DNA from: Sinohyriopsis cumingii | Taxonomy: Eukaryota; Mollusca; Bivalvia; Unionida; Unionidae | Assembly: GCA_028554795.2 (NCBI GenBank) | Contig: CM068829.1 | Span: 132,992,825-133,056,824, forward strand | Length of the DNA: 64,000 nt | Direction: 5' to 3' | Shown here: piece after piece, positions 1 through 12,871 of the stretch | Position numbering within the stretch: the first letter of the stretch is position 1 | Layout of the letters: each line of letters starts with the position of its first letter | Notes under the pieces: model-generated | The model's input: the letters and a program-made list of their open reading frames with translations, nothing else | Told to the model about the DNA's origin: nothing | Databases searched by the model: none | Made by a program: the position numbers and the translations under genes

Positions 1-2695
1 ATTTTAAAGGTATTTGTTTGGGAATAAAATGTTGAAACACAAACATGGAAACAACATATCGCAAAATCGTCAAAGAATGAAATGCTAAAATAGTATAATT
101 GGATAATGAAAGATTTACAGGATTAGAAAATCTTTGAATACTGTTCAACTTAGACAAAATTGTATCACGTGTGGAAAGGTGTAACACAACTGTAAAATAA
201 GAATGTAAAGCATTTCATTCAAAATTAATTCAAAACATGGTTAGACATTTTACAAAAGCTGGTTCAGGGATACAGTATCACTCATCACAGGTGAAGTAAG
301 CACATAATAAAACAGATCAAACGTATTGTTATTTCAGTTACTTGACAACATATACATTTGGATCACCAACATTTAAAATCAGTAAAACAAAACATCAAAA
401 GACATTTTTAAAAGAAAGATTAAATGGCAACCTTCGTCATTTTCCCAGGAACTATTTAAAATCAGGTAAATAATGTTTGATCATTTGCAACGAAAGAAAG
501 GATATGTGTTGCGGACAGTTATCTACTTACGACAAACAGTCTGACATTAACTTTGTTGAAAAGATTTTAAAACCGAACCTGATGAACAGAAGAAAATTAT
601 GTATTCGTGAATTGTACAAAATATGCTAATGATTGAACTTTTGAACAGCTGAAAATATCATGTAACTAAATAAATTGTGGACCAAACTCTACATCTCTTG
701 TATTGAGGCGACAACTCCCATGGACACACCTGAAGAAGAGTACACAAAAAGAAAGAAAGTATCGTTATTTTGACTCACAGATTTTGGGATGGGGCTAACT
801 GCAATTTTTTCCAAGGAAGGACTCAAGGACTTTAAAAATCCCACGGAGACACGGCCTACAATGAATTAAATTAAACTTTTCCCAGATAAATCAGGAATAT
901 TATCTTTTGTTTTTGTGCCATCATTGTATATTCACGTTACAATTTTTACCACATCTTTAAGTTGAACGTACTGAGAAGTTAGTCGAATAAAAGTTGATAT
1001 ATTTACTAATATCAAATATGTAATTTACTTCTTCAAATAAACTGCTTTAATCAATTCGTTATCACGCGCATCAGTTGACCTTTATATCTAAAATCAACAA
1101 ACCAGTATTTACTTTCTCTTATATATTATTCTATACCAGAACTATGGTTGACTAAACCCTTATCCCTTCCAGATTTCTAAGGACATAGGAACACTCTAGC
1201 AATCTCAGGCACTACAATTGCTGCGTTTATGTTAAACCGATGAACTATTACTATCACCTCTTTTAAAACTAATGGCACAAAATATTCGTCGTTCTCATCG
1301 CTTATACTGTTTTATTAAAACAACTGTGATCTATGAAGAAGATGACAAATCTTCCATTGTGTTGAATGCTTTTTGTTCAATTATTTGGATAATGTCTGTC
1401 TTTGTGCTGATCTGATCAGCGGTAACAACGAGTGACAGATGGTTTTTATATTCAAATTTTAACACTCCAGAATTTAAACGTAAGATAGGTCCCCATACTG
1501 ATGGTACTTAATTACTCATGAACCCAGGTAGAATGACTAAAATGTCATGCATGCGATTTTACTTTGTTTGCGCCATTTTCATGCTCATGTTCAAATACTT
1601 AGGAGAACTATAGGTATCATCCTAGCCTTCTAGCCCGAGCTTTACTGTTGTATTGAACAAGTTTTCATAAGAATTCAGAAATACTTTGTACAATACACAT
1701 TCCCTCATGTCCCCGTTATGATTTCCAGCACAAAGTTTGAACTTCTAGGGCAAATATGCCCATTTATCTCATCATAAGGAATACTTTTCTCCATGTCCAG
1801 TAATGCTATAAATGATTATTTTGTCTGGATCTCAGTATGACCCAATGGTTAAATTCGTTGGGTAGTATCAAGCCATAAGGCATCAAGCAGGGAAGATATC
1901 CTGACGTGTGTTGATACTTGGTTCATTGATAACGCATACAAGTTCTCAAGCATGCGAGGCATACACCTGCGAAGAAATGCATCTACAATGATCCCTACCC
2001 TTCTAGAACGTCTACGGGGAAGTGATTAAAATTCAACGTGTTTCCAAACTCTTGACCCATAGAACTGTGAATGACCCAAGTTTCATATTTAGATCCCTAA
2101 TAGTGTAGAAGAATTTCATATACATTGCACTCGTACGTCTGTAATTACGTATGTACGGACTGCATAACAGTATCGCCACGGAAAATAATGAAGATCGTGT
2201 CTTTACTTTTTGAAGTATCCAAGAACGGAATAAAGGATCATCTTCATTTTTATTCAACCCTTCCTTGGCATGACGTGATAAAAATATAGTACAGATTTAA
2301 CTAAGGAAATGCATCATGACATCCTATGATAACTTTAACGTGACCAATCAAATCATTAATTAGAAACATAGATTTAATGGCATCATGACTTTAGTTCATC
2401 GCATACTAATAATATACTGACAAATCTTTGTCAGATGTCTCATTCTTATGAAAGCTTCACAATATCATCTAAACTATTCGAATAGCTCCGCATATATATG
2501 TTGACAATAGGTTTGTTGAATTACTTTTAGGGTCCATTTATAATCAGAAATTTATTATAGTGGTCTGATAATCTCTGTAATGTTTCATATTAACAGTCCC
2601 ATTTTCTTGGCTAGTACTTTCAATGAACAAGTAAAATGATTGAAAATATTAGATGATAATAAGTTAGCAAGTTCTGCACGTTTAGCATTCTAGTC
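1..2695. other. intergenic DNA, 3' side of the HSPA12-like gene
   Basis: I see no supported coding exon or recognisable element here. The short open frames are AT-rich chance frames without splice signals or family motifs. A TTTATT at 2551-2556, which reads AATAAA on the minus strand, lies about 140 bases beyond the HSPA12-like stop codon and is a plausible poly(A) signal for that gene. Confidence 0.5.
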
Positions 2696-5600
2696 CTATA
2701 AAAAGTCAAAGAAAGCAACGAATTTTGCTTTCTCTGTTTCCTCTTCCGCTTCAACCGTCAGTTCGGTTTCACCAAACATCATCTTCACATCAACCCGGAT
2801 GTGGTCAGTTTTGTCCGGTAGCTTGACAACGACACGGCCCACCATTTCGCATTTGGAGTCTGTAACAAACATAGGGTTCTTTTCAGAGCTTGCATAGATC
2901 TTCAGAAGCATTTCTTTCTGACTAGATTTAATGGTAACGTGCTTGCCAGTCTTGGCATCACCAATTTTAACGGATTCGCCAACTTCGATGTATTTCTTAA
3001 ACACATCTTTGCATCGATCATTCCCCCCAACGCTAACTTTCTTTTCTTGTGGATGCTTTGTGGGATCGAATGGAGGCGAAATGTTGATACCATAAGTATA
3101 CTTCGCTATTCTAGATGAGATAATCTGAGGCCTGTGTCCAAATATTACGGCGCCTTTCAAAACTACTAAACCTGCTTCGTTGGGTATGACGACCTTAGCC
3201 TTGGGGAAAGCATTCTTGATGGCTTCTTGCATAAGCTGACAATCAGAGAATCCACCCACCATTAGCAAAGTTGAGGTTCCCTTTACTCCTGGTTTTTCAA
3301 GAAGATCTGCAAGATGTTCAGTGATTTTACTGATACAGTTCCGGAAGAGGCTTCTAAATAGGTCAGCTTCAAGCCTCATTTTATCCGCTGTCCACTGAAT
3401 TTTTCCTCTATAAGGAGTTTGTTCTATCGCGTCTTTGATTGACTCTCCGCTATTCTTTTCATATGTTTCCTTTAGTGCAACCGGTACTTTTATGGTAATT
3501 TTGTCGTTCTTATCCGTACGGATGCTTCTTTTCTTAGTTTCCAGCTCTCTCAACATTTCCATATGGTCAGCTTTGTTTTTCTCACAAAACGTTTTGAACG
3601 TTGAGGCTCCGATAATTTTGATGATCATTTGGTTAAATTCCTCATCAACTTTAGTGCCACCCCATGCTCCACCGCTGGCTTTGTGGACCTCTTTGATGGT
3701 TCCATCTGCTTGTTTCTCGTGGACAGTGATGTCTGCTGTTCCACCTAGAAAACAGACATAATTCATTCATAGAAAGATTTAAGAACTGAGGTGGAAAAAG
3801 CTAAATATACACATGATCTTCAATTGCTAAACTTTGTGTATCAAGCCAAACGATAACACTAAATTGATTTATTGTGAATATGTATGAAGAGACGGCATGC
3901 ACAGCCATTGTTTGACTAAGTTAATGTGGAGCAGCAAGTACAGGCTCAACTCAAAAAAAGATGACCAATAATTCGAGAGTGTGACTGAGTAGATTGTTAA
4001 TAACATTTCTCTTGCAACGTAAATGTTGTTAAATGATTACTATTTGGAACACTTGACTAATCCTTGTTGAAAGCTTATATTTTTGCTAGTTCTTATGTTG
4101 TTGATTGATTTGAAATCATTTTTCAGTACACAAAGAAATTAACGGTACAAACGTTCACCTCCTAGATCTATAACCATATATTTGGTGTCATCAAATCTGC
4201 CCTTGCTAGAAAGATGATCCGAGGAAAGCAATTGACAGTACATGGCAGCTGCTTCAGGCTCCAGGGCTATGGTCAGAAGTCTTCCATCTATACCAGCCTG
4301 TTTATCAGAAAGAATATTATTCCCTCAAAAAATATATTGCCAAAGCTTAGAGATATTTGTTTTGATCTTGTAATTTAACAAATTTGTTTCTAAATGTAGC
4401 AGAACTTTAAATATCAAAATAATGGAATTTACGAGATCGCTGGCAAAGGAATGTTTTGAAACGTAACAGACTAAAATCCTATCGAGTAATAATGAATATT
4501 CAGTCTTTTAGCTGAAACTTCTTGTCCGAGTCTGTCAAGAAACTGAATATTATTAGCGCTCAAAAGTAGTTCAAACATACTCATAATTAATGGATAATTT
4601 CAACAGTATAATATTACCTTTAAAATGTCCATCCAACATTTTATGATATTGTTTGCTCAGCTTCAGACACTTCAGAATATATTAAATATCGTACATATTT
4701 ATACAATATAGCTAATGTACGATTATACATGCTTCATTGTACTAAGCTTGCATGGGTGTAGTGCTTCTTGAACCCATGTTCCAGGTATGAAAGCAATGTA
4801 TCAAACGGTTTGGGTTTTACGAACATACAGATAATAATTTTTTTTTAAAAGCCTTAACCAATGTTAAGGATGCCGCCGCCAGAAAAAGTGAACCCTTTGT
4901 CTCGCTTAAAGCAGGCGAGAAACTAACCTCATCCGCTGCCTCTCTCATAAACTGTTTGGCAGAGTCTGTCCAAATGGCAGGAACTGTAAGTATCCAATGA
5001 ATATCGTCCGCTTTTAGACCGGTTCCTTGTTTTTCCAATGTGTCTAGCAAGTGTTTCCTAAGATAACTGATTGCCATTCCAAAAATCGTTCTAGCTGGCA
5101 TCTTCAGTCCTTTGTCATCTTCAACCTCGATTCCTCTTTTTATCTTTTGGACAATAAAGTAAGAAAAATTACAAATGCTTAAATACAATCCATCATGTAC
5201 GTAGTTAAATACAAAGCAATTGATCCGTTGTAAACTAAAATAGGACATCATGCAAGACTTTTCCACAAAAGGCTTAGTAGTAAAAAAAGAAAGTCTGTAT
5301 GGACAGTTGGAATGAGAAGCAGTACTACAAGAAGCGTGTTTAAAGTGACTTAAGAAATAAATTATGTATCAGTAAATCTCTAAGAATCAAGACAACATTA
5401 GTCACAATGTGGTCAATCTATAATAAGCAGATTTAATTAGCTCAGAGTTGTTTTCTTTCGTATTTATAAGACGTCTTATCTGCTGCATGAACTACTGAAC
5501 TGAAAGAAGACCTTATATAAAACTGCTCATTTAATCCACAAAGCTTTAATACCTATAAGCTTTATATAGAGTATGTGCAGTTTAATATTTTTGATACGAC

Positions 5601-6658
5601 AACATGTTAACATATCATTTTATTTGATTCTGATTGGTCCAAATCAGTCCATGAACTTCTTGTTTTTACTATTACTATAAACATTTTGGTGGTAATATTT
5701 CGAATCGATTGCTAAAAAGCCATTGGTGAAAAGGTCACCTATGTCTAAACGTGACCAATTTACCCTATAGTGGATTGTTATGCCATGTACAGCCTATCAT
5801 ACGCTGAGATGTGCCGCTAAACCCCAAGCATGAACATTAACAACGACAACAAATAAAACTAAGGGTATAGGTCAATTGATAACGGGCGTAGGGAAGGAGT
5901 GAGCGGTATACCTGTAACATGGAATCCACCATTTATACAAGAGTGGTTTAAATGGTAACTTATGGCAATAAATAAATCCACCTCTGTTCGTAGAAGAATA
6001 CGTACATAAACAGGTCTCCCAACTGACATAACATTATAGAACCACAGCATTTTAAGCGGTAAGATAGCTAAAACCATCTATATAAAACTCTGCTACCAGC
6101 TATTTGTGGCATAACTTATATGAAAGCTAAAATAACCAAACAATTATTGATTTTAAAAAAATATACAACGATGATATAAAATCATATACTTCTTTATGTT
6201 ACTGGATCAGTACTTTTAAATATTTCAGATTCTTTAACACGTGCCGCTCTCAGCATTTCGTCTTTCAAATGTATAAACTGTAATATAATCAGTTCAGTTT
6301 CTTTCAAAGACTCACCCATAATACATGCACTATTGCCGCAATATTATATTACCTGCTTCTCGTGCAACACCATTTTGAATCGTCGAAAAAAGTACCAGTT
6401 GTGATGTACATCGTCTTCAGCCATTGCAGTATACTTATTTTCTGCATCATACCCAAAGCTGTCGAACTCACCCTTCGAATTACAGAGGACGCACGTTGGT
6501 TGTTTCAGAGATAAAAGACTCCCAGAATTCCATGTGTGGTTCGTAATCACTTTAGTCGGATCATTTTCATATTCGTGCTTGAAGGAAAAGGCATATCCAC
6601 TGTAGGTTGTCCCGAAGTCAATTGCAGCAACAAGAACCTTTTCCTTCTTAGATGCCAT
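2696..6658 (-). CDS. HSPA12-like heat shock 70 kDa protein (four coding exons)
   Basis: I read four coding exons on the minus strand: 6353-6658, 4928-5143, 4159-4297 and 2696-3744, stop at 2696. Donors and acceptors are GT/AG, phases join cleanly, and the product is about 569 aa. The actin-like ATPase signature is visible. Phosphate-1 motif DFGTTYSGYAF is near residues 14-24. LTVPAIW is near 147. A DLGGGTADI phosphate-2 motif, split across the exon 3/4 junction, is near 217-225. VGGFSD, the adenosine-binding motif, is near 385. These are features of the HSP70 superfamily, and the overall pattern fits subfamily 12 (HSPA12A/B), which lacks the classical C-terminal substrate lid. Human members are about 675 aa, so this copy is shorter but has no internal stop. 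HSPA12 proteins are cytosolic ATPases, and bivalves carry large expanded sets. A pyrimidine-rich stretch ending in TTAG just before the start codon suggests a further 5' untranslated exon upstream. Exact exon limits are inferred from splice consensus only. Confidence 0.88.
6202..6287 (-). other. candidate orphan or alternative exon in HSPA12-like intron 1
   Basis: On the minus strand a good acceptor (TTATATTACAG) is followed by an in-phase open stretch beginning FIHLKDEMLRAARVKESEIF. It runs to a weak donor-like GTAACA shortly before a stop. Charge and helix pattern resemble the segment of HSPA12 proteins that precedes LTVPAIW. Splicing exon 1 directly to 5143 already gives a continuous protein, so this is either an alternative exon, a relic of a duplicated exon, or chance. 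Confidence 0.25.
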
Positions 6659-7411
6659 TTTCCTAACAAGCCAAAAAACAATATATTCTTAAGTTAAAAT
6701 TAAACGAATTCAAATAATAGCTTTAATACTTGCGGAGTCCATCTTTCAGTAATATGTATATAGACCTATAATTCACAAAGTTACAATTTTCTCAAGATTA
6801 TAATTATGCTCTACACCACTAAATACACGTATTCCTTTAAAATGCCTACGTGCATTTCCATGTATTTTAACGTGTTCCTGGAATCATTTGAAAACTTGAT
6901 ACAATGATACCTCATGTCATACCTTCTGTGAGTGGAGTTTTATTGTCAGGCCTCTCCCATGGGTGTCATTGGAAGGCAGTCAAAGATTCTGTATATAAAA
7001 CGTGCAATTATAGAGATATTTTTTCAATATTTTTAACCGACAATTGTAACTGCATATGTATCAGCATGACACATAACATGTGTGAAGGAGTTGGTACTAT
7101 TACCCATGAGTCACAGTCCAACATGGATAGGAGGAGGTGTAGAAGATGAATTTGGGTGAAGGGGGGAGAGGAAAATGTAATAAAAATTCATGGATTCGCG
7201 ATGTTCACAGTAAATTGTAGTTGTTACCTATTATCAACTATGTTTATGTGTGATGACATAAAAATATTGTATTCTAGCACAGTTGTGACCTAAATTTCTG
7301 TAGTCATTAGATCCACCTTACTTAAAAGGATCTATATGTTTTTATATCTCAGCTTTTCTAATCGTATGGATGTCAGTTGGTTAACTATTTCTTAAACATA
7401 TACAAGTATGC
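6659..7411. other. 5' flank of the HSPA12-like gene
   Basis: This presumably holds a 5' untranslated exon and promoter of the minus-strand HSPA12-like gene, because an acceptor-like signal abuts the start codon. I could not locate a convincing TATA box, heat-shock element cluster or first exon. Confidence 0.3.
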
Positions 7412-7581
7412 AGATATCGCAAATACATTTTATAGATATACAGATATCTCAAAAACATTTTATAGATATACAGAAATATTAAATACATTTTATAGATATA
7501 CAGATAAATCAAATACATTTTATAGATAAACAGATATATCAAATACATCTTATAGATATACGGATATCACAAATACATTTT
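7412..7581. repeat. 30-bp minisatellite, about 5.7 copies
   Basis: Units of exactly 30 bases follow one another with a few substitutions each. The shared core is AATACATTTTATAGATATAC, preceded by a more variable AGATATC-like start. Confidence 0.85.
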
Positions 7582-8122
7582 TTAATTTTCTGCATTTCGT
7601 TTACTTTTAAATGGCATCTGGCACTGTTTAAATCTAAATTGTATGCTGACGATCTTATCAAACTAAGGAATGTTTCTATCCAAATTGTAAGCTGACGGTC
7701 TGTAAACATAATAATATAGTGTATTTAAATACACCTGAAACCAGAGCATAAAAGGAACATCAAACGTCATTATTTGTCACCTTGACACAACCATTATGTT
7801 TAAACGCATTAATGGAAATCTATATAAGAGCTTCCGCTGATGGACTGGTACCTAGTGATGCGAAAATGTTACATACCTATAATCAACCATCCATCTCGTA
7901 CATTTGCTTTTTTCCTATACAATTTTATTAAGCTGCGACACAGTATTTGGCTCTTTTGTAACTGTTGCATGTTATATCCATCTTTCAGTCACTCTCTTTG
8001 AAGAACGAGAGGCGTACTTTCGTTTGGTTTGTTTTATTCGAATATACCCTTTTTGTTATTTACACATATATGTGGAAAAATAATTATTTCAGTTAATTAA
8101 CAATCTTGGATAATACTCTATG

Positions 8123-8124
<2 letters not shown>

Positions 8125-8184
<60 letters not shown>
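8125..8184. repeat. (TA)n microsatellite
   Basis: About 30 uninterrupted TA dinucleotides. Confidence 0.95.
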
Positions 8185-8191
<7 letters not shown>

Positions 8192-8496
8192 ATAAACCAA
8201 CATTTTTATCAAGCAAAACCTATAAAAATGTCAGTGCTCTGTGTATTTCATTAAAAAGTGATTTAGAGAGTTTCATATGGTGAGCAATCACTTTGTTACT
8301 CTTAGAATTCTGACCATTCGTACAGTCAGAGGTTGGAAAAACAGGAAAGCTTTCGAAATAGTATGTACGCTTTCATATCATTCGTGAAGACAATTGTTAC
8401 GGACACTACAAAAGGTATTGCCAGAACAAGTGAATAAAATCTCATTGGTTAATATGTTCTGATATATTATGACATTAGGAAGAATTTGAAGGCATC

Positions 8497-8552
8497 AATA
8501 TTGCATCACCATTACCGTAATCATTTCCAAGAATGGTGATGATGCAATATTT
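8497..8552. repeat. short inverted repeat
   Basis: AATATTGCATCACCATT at 8497-8513 is complementary to AATGGTGATGATGCAATATT at 8532-8551 apart from a 3-base insertion. This gives a potential hairpin with an 18-base loop. The outer part, TGATGCAATATT, is then repeated once more just downstream. Confidence 0.6.
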
Positions 8553-9479
8553 GTATGATGCAATATTTATCGTGAAATTTACTATAATTAAAATAAGACT
8601 AACTACCCCCTGCATTCATAAACATGAATGGATTTCAAGGACACTGTCTTTTGTTATGATATTCTAAACTGAAGGAAGGTACACTAGATGATGGAGAAAG
8701 GAGAAGAAACGGTGTCTCGAAGTGGTAACGATATGTGTGTCTATATACACAGCTTGGAAACCTTACCTTCTCTGGAGTCCGTTACCTAAAATAGCCTTCT
8801 GTCATTTTAGTCTCTGTTATGATCATTTCAGGGGGAAAAAACAATTCATGTAACTGAAGTATATCCCTAAATACAAAGCTTATATAATATATCCATTGGG
8901 TGTGTTTCCTCCATGTAATTACGCAAATCGGTATAAAAATCACATTTTTATGAAGAAATGAAGATCATTTCTCTAGTTAAACAATGTCTATGACTTGAAA
9001 AGGTGGACCTAAATTATCTACATGTTTATGATTGTGTGCGTAGTGTTCACACAGTACGAAGAAAACGCCTTGATGACCTCTAAACTACGCTGGAAATTCA
9101 TACTAGTATGATAAGAAAAGTTTATGGATACTACATAAAAATCATTTTTGTATTCAACTCAAAATTGAACCCTAATTTTATAGACAATGAAATTAAAATA
9201 CGTTGAATGGTCTCATCTCGACTTGCTTAAACAAACGTTCCAATTTAATATGTGATTTGTATCCTAAAAATAAATATTGAATATTACAAGTAACCGCCAA
9301 AATTCTGATTCTACAGTCAAATAATAAGTGACCCTATAATATGTTTCTTGAATCTGAGTTCATTAATACACGAATATGTTCTGCTTGTACAGTCTCCAAA
9401 ACAGAGTTACGACAAAGATGATCAAACAAAGAAACTGAAAGACAGTAAATAGATGACGAAAGAGAAACAAGAAAAAGGA

Positions 9480-11560
9480 AGAAAATGCACTTCAAGTACA
9501 TAACTGGCGAACAATGCAAAAGTTAGAAGACAAATATCATCAAATGAAGGAAAAGACAGGGACAGAAAAGTCAGCTAGATTAAAAGAGAAAATTAAAGCA
9601 AGATTAGGTCAAGAATAGCGTTTAGAACGTCGAAGGAAATGTGGAGATAGGGCTGAAAAGTTAAAAAACAAAATCACAAAGTACATATATTACTAGCATT
9701 GACAGTGAGAAGTCAGAGAGATAAAACACCATTAAAATGCAAAAAAGAGCGAGAAGTCAAAGAAGATCAAAATACAGTTTAAAGGGAAGACGCTGTTAAA
9801 TGGACACAGAAGTGGTGAATGCGTATAAACGTAAAAGGCCGTTCACAGCAAAGTGATAAAGCCAATTCAAGTATAGGTCAAAGAGGTTTGTCTTACAAGG
9901 AAGAAAGCACTAGCCCTTATTTAATAGCTTCCAAACACTCTAAACAGAAAAGATTCGATTTATTTTGAAACACATCTGATTACCCATCCATCGAAAGGAT
10001 TCTTTAAGAACAAAAAAGTGATAGTCACTCCAGAGAGCAAAACGAAGCTTGAAGTTGCTGATGTCATAATAACATCTGTAAAAGAACATATCTCCAACGT
10101 AAAGGAACTTACATCAGAAGAAAATGATAAATGGCATTCTTATAACATATTATATAAATTTCTAACGAAGTACAAAAATAAGAAGAATAGTTGTGTAAAG
10201 AAATTCCTAGCTTTGTCCTACAAAACTAAAGTTTAAACGAGAGTAGTGGAAAAAATCAATTAGAAACAAAAGGATTGACTCTTTGAATGAAAATGTAAAG
10301 CAATCAGTGACAGAGTTCTTTCTGAGTGCAGAATAAAAAGAGAAGTACCTTGAAAAGACCAATTTTCAGAATTAAAGGACAGAATGGGAAGAATGAAACT
10401 TTGCAAACACATGTTATGATAATTCCATTAAGCTCGCAAAAATACCAGGCCAGGAAACCAGAAAATGAAATAGGGTTAGCAAAAGTCAGTAGGCTAAGGC
10501 CTGAAAAAATGTAACGAAATTTTCACACACTAGTAAAAGATTACATCTGTGACAGATTTGTTATAATCTTGCACTGAAAACTGAGGCCGTGACGAAGCAT
10601 GTAAAATTTATATCAACCACAGAAGAAAAGCTACAAGAAATAGTGACTGAGAAGAAAACACAATATGATGTAACTTTAGGTAGGCATGACAAACAATCAG
10701 CGCCAATGTGGTTAACAAGATGTTGCCAAAATTCAGTGTTGAAAACATCAGTAAATAAACCCAAAACTGAGAAACGCACAGACATGAATGCATCATGGTA
10801 TCAATAGGAAACTGTAGAGATCAATACAAATAATAAAATTCAGCAATATTTATCATGTGTACTGAAAGAAGGAACTTTTGATGAGTTTCTGAATGAGTTT
10901 AACAAAATTATAAAGGGTTATGCAGAATTTATATTATGAGTTACATGGCAGCAAAGACGTTTGTCTGAATGCCTATGCAAGATGAAAGTGTACTGAGTGG
11001 CCATAATCATAGATTTCAGTGAGCAGAAGAGGTGGTCTCTCCACAGCGAAGTTCAGTCTGGCTTCTTGACAGGAATCAGCCAATGATGCATGGTTCTACT
11101 TCGGACACAGTAAATGACTTTGTTGATACTGATGAAACAATAGTCAAACACCCCATTATATACATCAGCGAAGACACAAGACATGATTCTGATGCTGTAA
11201 TAAAGCTCTAGACCTTTTGCAAGAAAAAGATGTTCCTGTAGATCAAGTCCATGAATGAACCGCTGGGTGTGCCACCCAATAAAATGGCAAGAAAGTTTTT
11301 TCGACATAATCCTCAGAACACAAAGCAATTGTAACACGCAATTACTTTGAAACGTCACATCGCAAGAAAGTGTGTGATGGTTTAGTGCGACGGATACGAA
11401 TGGGTGCTAACGTGCCGTGATAAATAATTGAAGAGTCATTGGAAATGCAGATGTTTATAGATATTGTCAAGAAATGTTGGCTTCTGAAAGTACAGATATC
11501 CATGAAAACAGAAAAATAAACATATCCAAACGAGAGTTTGTACTTATTTCAGAAGTAGAA
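9480..11560 (+). pseudogene. decayed coding region of an unnamed invertebrate multicopy family
   Basis: This stretch is purine-rich and keeps the composition of a basic, helical protein (for example a run reading MQKLEDKYHQMKEKTG-like residues near 9515) but is broken by many stops and frame changes. Two islands look like real former coding sequence. One is VAIIIDFSEQKRWSLHSEVQ at 10997-11056. The other is RNYFETSHRKKVCDGLVRR at 11337-11393. The pairing of a DFSE...EVQS block with a later F-TSH-K--CDG block matches, in my recollection, a family of uncharacterised multicopy proteins common in cnidarians and molluscs. I cannot name it with certainty. No intact frame longer than about 100 codons survives. 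Confidence 0.4.
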
Positions 11561-11565
11561 GTGTG

Positions 11566-11693
11566 TGTGATTGGGATTTTTAACGTAGCTTTCAAATATT
11601 TTCAGTCAACTCGCTACGCTGTCTGCAAAGTGGCATTTTTATAGTGATATCTAGCACTGGGGCATCATGCTGCAGACACGTAGCAACTATAGA
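11566..11693 (-). mobile_element. SINE family B, 3' fragment
   Basis: The sequence from AACGTAGCTTTCAAATATTT to the TAGCACTGGGGCATCATGC block matches the 3' half of the SINE copies at 14325-14645, 29889-30196 and 56756-57046. The tRNA-like head is missing, so this is a fragment. Confidence 0.75.
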
Positions 11694-12524
11694 ACTATAT
11701 TGCTCTATTTTGTGTATATCTGTGACATTAATAAGATAATTTTCTATGTAAGTTTAGTTATCACAGTGGCATGTGTATATTTGACTCTTATATAAAAGAA
11801 ACCTTCATAGTATAAATCTCTTTATTTCTATGAGGAAAAGTGTTATGTATATTTATAATATGTATTTGAATTTTGTCCATGACTGTTGGTTTTCGGGTCA
11901 TTTTGTAAACAACATATTACAGACCTAATTTTTGTCTATGATTGTAGATTATACTTTAAAATAATTATCATTTTTGGTAAACATGTTTACTTGGAGATGA
12001 GGTCAGGGCATTGGCTTTCGTCTTAGAAATCAATGGTCTACCTGATGCTTGCCGTGTTCTTTACTAAAATTTAAGTGAAGACCTGACCTTGTCTATATCT
12101 TAGAATTTTTCAGGAAATTAACGTCTGACCCTCATCCATGTATTCTTATCATGTCGTAGGTTTTAATATAAAGGTTGCATATACAGCACGTATTGTTTCT
12201 ATTTTTACATCTGTCTAGTGAAATCAGTCTTTTTGTTAGGTTCAGTTATAATTTGAAAGATTTATTTATTTAAAGTATTCATTGGAATTACAAAGAGCTC
12301 ACTGATACTTTTGGACTATGTCACTCATTTAGGATTATTGAGAATTCGTTTCAAGGACATTCTAGATTACATCACTGTGATACATAAAGACTGTTGGCAG
12401 ATTAGCACATTCAATGTCACGGGCACATCAGCACATTCAAGATTAGAACTCATTCGTAACAACACTTAAATCAATTCAGAACACTATAGTTCTGGACTTG
12501 TTTTCTCTGTTACTTAGTTTCAGT
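11694..12524. other. no feature seen
   Basis: AT-rich intergenic sequence without a supported gene. I see no element motifs. Confidence 0.4.
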
Positions 12525-12779
12525 TATTGTTGTCGTTGTTGTAGGGTTTAACGCCATTTTTCAGTACACGATAGGCTATACATGGCGGCCAGCATTAATG
12601 GTGGAGGAATAACCCAGAAAAACCCCGGAAAGAACCACCGACCTACGAGAAGCTACTGGCAAGCTTTCTCACATACCCACATTGACCGATTCGGAGACTC
12701 GAACCCACGCAGACAGAGGTGAGATGGCAATGATCCGTAACGAAGAGCGCTTTAGACCACTCTGACACTCGTGGCCACC
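12525..12779 (-). mobile_element. SINE family A (tRNA-derived), minus strand
   Basis: Read on the minus strand this starts with a tRNA-like head. Box A resembles GTGGCCACGAGTGTC and box B is GGGTTCGAGTC. A conserved central domain with a TTCTTTCCGGGG-type pyrimidine motif follows, then GGCGTTAAACCC and a short (AAC)n tail at 12525-12540. It is the same family as 17836-18085. Such conserved-domain SINEs are moved by partner LINEs; this copy has many substitutions and is older. Confidence 0.8.
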
Positions 12780-12787
12780 AGTTTCAG

Positions 12788-12788
<1 letters not shown>

Positions 12789-12869
<81 letters not shown>
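12789..12869. repeat. (TA)n microsatellite
   Basis: About 40 TA dinucleotides immediately beside the head of a SINE. Confidence 0.95.

Positions 12870-12871
<2 letters not shown>

Larger units (their letters stand above)
7582..9480. other. intergenic DNA with a TA microsatellite and a hairpin
   Basis: No gene is supported. The stretch holds an uninterrupted TA tract at 8125-8184 and an imperfect inverted repeat at 8497-8552; the remainder is featureless AT-rich sequence. Confidence 0.5.
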
